A DNA stretch of 64,000 bases from an uncultured Clostridia bacterium (GTDB taxonomy: Bacteria > Bacillota > Clostridia > Christensenellales > CAG-314): positions 25,496 to 89,495 of the forward strand of contig CAKQEP010000007.1 in assembly GCA_934230325.1 (NCBI GenBank), written 5' to 3'. The position numbers and the translations under genes were made by a program. The first letter of the stretch is position 1; every line of letters starts with the position of its first letter. Positions 60,203 to 64,000 of this stretch are shown in pieces. The notes below the pieces were generated by a model, which was not told the DNA's origin, ran no database searches, and was given only the letters and a program-made list of their open reading frames with translations.

Positions 60203-61273
60203 ATGAAGGTAAGAGGCGAAAACTTAAAAGACTATTTTTACAATTACGTTGACGAGTCGGTGGACAAAAAGGGGAGGTACACTTTTTTCAGATTTACGCG
60301 CGCTCAACGCAAGGTATATTCCAAAAGCGTAATGTTTGGAGTTATGAGCGAGTCGGGCGCGGGCATAAGAATGAGTTTTGACACCGACGGCGACAGGTTT
60401 AGTTTACGTTACAAACTCACCAAAATAAACAATATGCTTCCCGAATGGATAAAAAACAACGGTATGGGCAAATTTTTTCGTCAACTCGTACAGTTGTCAA
60501 AGCAAGCGACGGCGGCAAAAGGCGTAGCGTTTTTCAATCACGGCATCGACGTATACATCAACGGGCAAAAGGCAAAGACCATAAAGGCAAAAAAGCGCAG
60601 AATCCGTTTTAAATTTTTCAATCCGGAAAAGGAAAAAGTGCATATCGACGTATACTTGCCGTTGTTTTGCAACATAGCGGTCAGGCGTTTGCATTGCAAC
60701 GGAAACGTTTCTCCCGCCGTCACGCCCAAGCGCAGAATGATATGTTTTGGCGACAGCATAACGCAAGGTTTTTACGCGCAGAGCCCCACCGATTGTTATG
60801 TCGGATTGCTTGCCAAAAACCTTGATTTTGACGCGATAAATCAAGGCGTAGGGGGGTATATGTTTGACCCCGACGTACTTGTCGATTGCGACAAATTAGG
60901 CAACGCAGAAGCGGTCACTGTCGCATACGGCACAAACGACTGGCGATTTGGCGACGATTTTGAAGTTGTTAGACAAAACGCGCGAGCCTTTTTTGAAAAA
61001 CTTCATCTAATATATCGCGAAACGCCTGTTTTTGTATTGACGCCTATTTGGCGCAGCGACTGTGACATAAAGACCAAAGTCGGAGAATTTGAGGCTGTGC
61101 GACAAATGATAGCGCAGGAAGCCTCCGCGTACCCCGATTTTTATGTTATTGACGGTTTAAAACTTGTTCCGCACGACAAAAACTATTTTGCCGACGGATT
61201 TTTGCATCCCAACGACAAAGGTTTTGCGATAATGGCGCAGCACGTTACGGAAGAAATGAGAAAAAAGGTATAA
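60203..61273 (+). CDS. SGNH/GDSL-type hydrolase with N-terminal beta-sandwich
   Basis: The 356-residue protein has an N-terminal beta-rich domain of about 165 residues, as in two-domain acetylesterases. The SGNH domain follows: Ser near 183 in GDSITQG, Gly in NQGVGGYMF, Asn in YGTNDWRFG, and Asp/His in DGFLHPNDKG near 331-334. Such enzymes deacylate polysaccharides or small esters; there is no signal peptide, so it may act in the cytoplasm. AAAGGA precedes the ATG at 60203; an open frame 30 codons upstream lies across the promoter and is rejected. tcdA follows 31 bases later. Confidence 0.85.
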   Translation: MKVRGENLKDYFYNYVDESVDKKGRYTFFRFTRAQRKVYSKSVMFGVMSESGAGIRMSFDTDGDRFSLRYKLTKINNMLPEWIKNNGMGKFFRQLVQLSKQATAAKGVAFFNHGIDVYINGQKAKTIKAKKRRIRFKFFNPEKEKVHIDVYLPLFCNIAVRRLHCNGNVSPAVTPKRRMICFGDSITQGFYAQSPTDCYVGLLAKNLDFDAINQGVGGYMFDPDVLVDCDKLGNAEAVTVAYGTNDWRFGDDFEVVRQNARAFFEKLHLIYRETPVFVLTPIWRSDCDIKTKVGEFEAVRQMIAQEASAYPDFYVIDGLKLVPHDKNYFADGFLHPNDKGFAIMAQHVTEEMRKKV

Positions 61274-61304
61274 AAAAGGATAAAAAAAGGAACAAAACGC
61301 AATT

Positions 61305-62006
61305 ATGAAAGAGTGGCAACAGCGCACGGCGGCGCTTTTGGGCGAAGCCGCGTTAAACAAACTTGAAAACAGCCGCGTCATCGTATTTGGCGTTGGCGGC
61401 GTCGGCGGGTACACGGCAGAAGCGTTGGCGCGGGCGGGCGTCGGTGAAATAACCCTTGTAGACAAAGACGACGTAGACGTGACCAACATAAACCGCCAGA
61501 TAGTGGCGACGACTCTCACCGTCGGACTTCCCAAAGTAGAAGTATTAAAACGCCGCCTGCAAGAAATAAATCCGCAACTCAAAGTTGTTGCGATAAAGGA
61601 GTTTTACCTTGCGGACACGGCGGACAAGTTTGATTTATCGGCATACGATTGTGTAGTGGACGCAGTAGATACGGTGACGGCAAAGCTATTGTTGGCGGAG
61701 AGGTGTAGCGCGGCAAATACGGAGATAGTGAGTTGTATGGGCGCGGGCAACAAAGTACTGCCGTACTTTAAAGTTGCGGACGTGAGCAAAACCGCCGTAT
61801 GTCCGCTTGCGAAGGTTATGCGCAAGCAACTCAAGCGGCGCGGCATAGAGCGTCTTACCGTCGTATACAGCGAAGAGCAACCCCGCCCGCCGATACTCGA
61901 CGGCATAAAGCCCACGCCGAGCAGCATAAGTTACGTTCCTGCGTCGGCGGGATTAGTAATGGCGTACGCCGTCATCGACAAACTAATCGGCGCAGAACCA
62001 AAATAA
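61305..62006 (+). CDS. tcdA: tRNA threonylcarbamoyladenosine dehydratase (ThiF/E1-like)
   Basis: The 233-residue E1-like enzyme has the nucleotide-binding VIVFGVGGVGGYTAEALARA near residue 26, DVDVTNINRQIVAT near 60, DAVDTVTAKLLL, and the CMGAGNKVLPYFKVADVSKTAVCPLAK segment typical of TcdA/YgdL. It cyclises t6A37 in tRNA to ct6A using ATP. The length fits the family. AAAGG is upstream. It lies 31 bases after the hydrolase gene, possibly on the same transcript. Confidence 0.93.
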   Translation: MKEWQQRTAALLGEAALNKLENSRVIVFGVGGVGGYTAEALARAGVGEITLVDKDDVDVTNINRQIVATTLTVGLPKVEVLKRRLQEINPQLKVVAIKEFYLADTADKFDLSAYDCVVDAVDTVTAKLLLAERCSAANTEIVSCMGAGNKVLPYFKVADVSKTAVCPLAKVMRKQLKRRGIERLTVVYSEEQPRPPILDGIKPTPSSISYVPASAGLVMAYAVIDKLIGAEPK

Positions 62007-62116
62007 AATATTTTTGTTTTAATTGACCAAAACAGATGTTTTATTTATAGAATTGTGTTATAATATTCATTGTGAGTCGACAAACTAATATATCGACGTA
62101 AAAGAGGAGATAATAT

Positions 62117-63301
62117 ATGGTAAACTCAAAAATGAAAGATTTGGGCAACAAACGCTCGGTCATCAGAGAAATTTTTGAATACGGCATCAAGCGCAGCGCA
62201 GAAATCGGCAAACAAAACGTTTTTGATTTTTCTATCGGCAACCCCAGCGTGCCTGCTCCGCAAATCGTCAACGATACGATAAAGGACTTAGCGCAAAACT
62301 ATGACAGCGTAGCGTTGCACGGTTACACATCGGCGGCGGGCGACCTGTCCGTGAGAAAGTCGGTTGCGGAGTACATAAACAAAAAATTCGGCGTCAACCT
62401 TACAGCCGGTCACATATACATGACGACGGGCGCGGCGGCGGGACTTACGATAAGTTTCAACGCATTGTGCAACGACGGTGACGAAGTTATTATTTTTGCT
62501 CCGTACTTTCCCGAGTACAACGTTTTTATCGGCAAAGCAAACGCAAAGCCCGTCACAGTAAAACCGTTGTCCACGTTGCAACCCGACCTTACCGATTTTG
62601 AGCGCAAAATCACGCCCGCAACCAAAGCGGTGGTAATAAACAGCCCCAACAACCCCAGCGGCGTAATCTATACGGAAGACACGATAAAAAGCCTCTGCAA
62701 GATATTGCAACAAAAACAAGAGCAATACGGACACCCGATATATATTGTCAGCGACGAGCCGTACAGAGAGTTGGTATACGACAACACGCCCGTGCCCTAC
62801 CTTATGAATTATTATGCAAACACTTTGGTTTGCTACTCATTCAGCAAATCGCTCAGTATTCCCGGAGAAAGAATCGGATATTTGGCGGTTTGTCCCGACG
62901 CCGACGACGCCGCCGACGTATACGCGGCAGTATGCGGCGCAGGCAGAGCGTTGGGATTTGTGTGCGCGCCGTCAATGTTTCAGAGAGTTGCGCAAAGATG
63001 TTTGGGCGCAGTGTCCGACATAAGCATCTACAAAACAAACCGCGACTTGCTATACAATTCTCTCAAAGACTACGGATTTGATTGCGTATACCCCGACGGC
63101 GCATTTTACCTGTTTGTAAAATCCCCCGAGCCCGACGCCTTTGCCTTTTGCGAAAAAGCCAAAAAGTATGAACTTTTGCTTGTTCCCGCAGACAGTTTCG
63201 GCGCGGCAGGATACGTAAGAATTTCCTACTGTGTAGAAACGGAGCAAATCCAACGCAGTTTGCCCGCATTCCGCAAACTTATGGAAGAATACAAAAAGTA
63301 A
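62117..63301 (+). CDS. Class I/II pyridoxal-phosphate aminotransferase
   Basis: The 394-residue fold-type I enzyme has the PLP Lys in CYSFSKSLSIPGERIGYLA near residue 243, NSPNNPSGV near 175, IVSDEPYRELVYD and the C-terminal Arg in GYVRISYCVETEQI for carboxylate binding. It belongs to the aspartate/aromatic aminotransferase superfamily. Clostridia often annotate this exact type as a 'pyridoxal phosphate-dependent aminotransferase' with no fixed substrate. GAGGAG is 8 bases before the ATG, and a TATAAT box lies at 62059-62064. A terminator follows. Confidence 0.93.
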   Translation: MVNSKMKDLGNKRSVIREIFEYGIKRSAEIGKQNVFDFSIGNPSVPAPQIVNDTIKDLAQNYDSVALHGYTSAAGDLSVRKSVAEYINKKFGVNLTAGHIYMTTGAAAGLTISFNALCNDGDEVIIFAPYFPEYNVFIGKANAKPVTVKPLSTLQPDLTDFERKITPATKAVVINSPNNPSGVIYTEDTIKSLCKILQQKQEQYGHPIYIVSDEPYRELVYDNTPVPYLMNYYANTLVCYSFSKSLSIPGERIGYLAVCPDADDAADVYAAVCGAGRALGFVCAPSMFQRVAQRCLGAVSDISIYKTNRDLLYNSLKDYGFDCVYPDGAFYLFVKSPEPDAFAFCEKAKKYELLLVPADSFGAAGYVRISYCVETEQIQRSLPAFRKLMEEYKK

Positions 63302-63327
63302 ACCATAAATTACAAAATAGTTTGAAT

Positions 63328-63380
63328 ATCGCCGTTTATTTTAGCAGTAAACCCAACCGCAAAACAAACGGCGATTTTTT
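63328..63380 (+). terminator. Terminator after the aminotransferase gene
   Basis: ATCGCCGTTT pairs with AAACGGCGAT across a long loop, followed by T6. Confidence 0.7.
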
Positions 63381-63392
63381 AACTTGAAAAAA

Positions 63393-63430
63393 CTAAACCC
63401 GACAAAATGCTTGCATTTTGTCGGGTTTAG
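63393..63430. repeat. Perfect 18-bp inverted repeat
   Basis: Arms 63393-63410 and 63413-63430 (CTAAACCCGAC... and reverse complement) with a 2-base loop; no T-run follows. Confidence 0.85.
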
Positions 63431-63439
63431 GGGTACTAC

Positions 63440-63530
63440 CATTGTAAATTTTTTGTTCGCAATGACAATTTAACGATAGCCACGCAGAAGCACTTACTAA
63501 TTGCAAAAAACAAAGTAATATCCCCATACA
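63440..63530 (-). repeat. Fragment of the dispersed repeat, inverted
   Basis: Minus-strand reading has TTGTCATTGCGAACAAAAAATTTACAATGG-like sequence at 63455-63468 and outward; it shares the first block of the repeat but not the rest. Confidence 0.5.
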
Positions 63531-63548
63531 CGAGCGAAAGTGCCTTAC

Positions 63549-63680
63549 TTGTCATTGCGAGGAGCGATTTTTTAAGTTAAAAAAACTAATCTACAAAAAA
63601 ATTGCGACGTGGCAATCTCGCGGAAGCGGTCCTTGTGCAAGATACGGTAAAAACACTTACTTTACTAAATGCGTAAAGGC
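63549..63680 (+). repeat. Dispersed palindromic repeat, copy 2
   Basis: TTGTCATTGCGAGGAGCGATT, then GCGACGTGGCAATCTCGCGG, AAGCGGTCCTTGTGCAAGATAC; the same order as in the copy at 35829. Confidence 0.8.
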
Positions 63681-63736
63681 AAAAAGTATAACGATTTTTA
63701 TTTTTAAAATATTGCGTAAAAATTTTGCATACGTAC

Positions 63737-63765
63737 TTGATTTTTTGAGAGAGTTATGCTAAAAT
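63737..63765 (+). promoter_or_regulatory. Promoter upstream of the AGCA-repeat open frame
   Basis: TTGATT (63737-63742), 17-base spacer, TAAAAT (63760-63765); leader about 95 bases. Confidence 0.6.
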
Positions 63766-63865
63766 AAAAAAGACGAAACGTATGTTAAGGTAAATGCGTA
63801 AACTATCAACGCCGCAAAACCTGCAAAAAAAATGCAACGATGCGGGCAAAAGGAGTTGACAAGGT

Positions 63866-63952
<87 letters not shown>

Positions 63953-64000
63953 GGCTACGCTTTTTTACATACTACAAAAACAAACGCACTGCCGCATAGG

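Overview
The window looks like a chromosomal segment of an anaerobic Bacillota, most likely an uncultivated gut-type Clostridia. The main support is conserved gene order and family content: rplU-prp-rpmA, with an L27 that carries the Prp-cleavable N-terminus; nadD-yqeK fused and followed by rsfS; a YetF (DUF421)/DUF4363 pair; YitT proteins; a folate ECF S component under a tetrahydrofolate riboswitch; and a one-piece tmRNA. Consensus sigma-A promoters (TTGACA-17-TATAAT) and strong Shine-Dalgarno sites are easy to see. I cannot assign a genus from sequence alone.

Layout. 0-8 kb: a gene start leaving the left edge, a lipoprotein protease with a YcxB-like membrane protein, ssrA (tmRNA) with an unrecognised gene behind it, a divergent XRE regulator/zinc-ribbon membrane protein pair with two palindromic operators, the KtrB/KtrA potassium system, and a heavy-metal permease. 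8.2-26.3 kb: one long co-directional unit that encodes a 2561-residue wall/membrane subtilase with Ig-like and BspA-type leucine-rich repeats, a lipoprotein, and a complete but unusually enlarged oligopeptide ABC transporter (SBP, two permeases, two ATPases). It reads as a surface peptide-harvesting system. 26.3-27.0 kb: an IS200-type element. 27-31 kb: an HtrA-like lipoprotein protease, ilvA and ridA. 30.7-35.3 kb: a repeat-rich surface lipoprotein whose promoter carries a C9 tract in its spacer, a candidate phase-variable switch. 35.3-36.1 kb: GIY-YIG gene and dispersed palindromic repeats.

36-55 kb is mostly housekeeping: a Cys/Asp-rich protein with a conserved helical partner, rplU-prp-rpmA, ogg, a NYN-domain protein, rarA, tyrS-yigZ-recX, tetR, nadD/yqeK-rsfS, nrdR with a P-loop kinase, two YitT genes, YetF/DUF4363 and riboswitch-controlled folT. 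55-64 kb: an esterase with a 34-residue membrane-protein partner, a Zn/Cd efflux set (ArsR, separate HMA protein, P-type ATPase), an SGNH hydrolase, tcdA and an aminotransferase. The right edge carries dispersed repeats and a promoter-RBS-ATG unit with a 15-unit AGCA tract directly after the start codon, a second candidate phase-variable locus.

Themes worth following are: two simple-sequence repeats placed where they could switch expression; the enlarged peptide transporter linked to a giant subtilase; several genes whose -10 box lies 6-7 bases before ATG (leaderless transcripts); and a THF riboswitch whose terminator hairpin also buries the ribosome-binding site.
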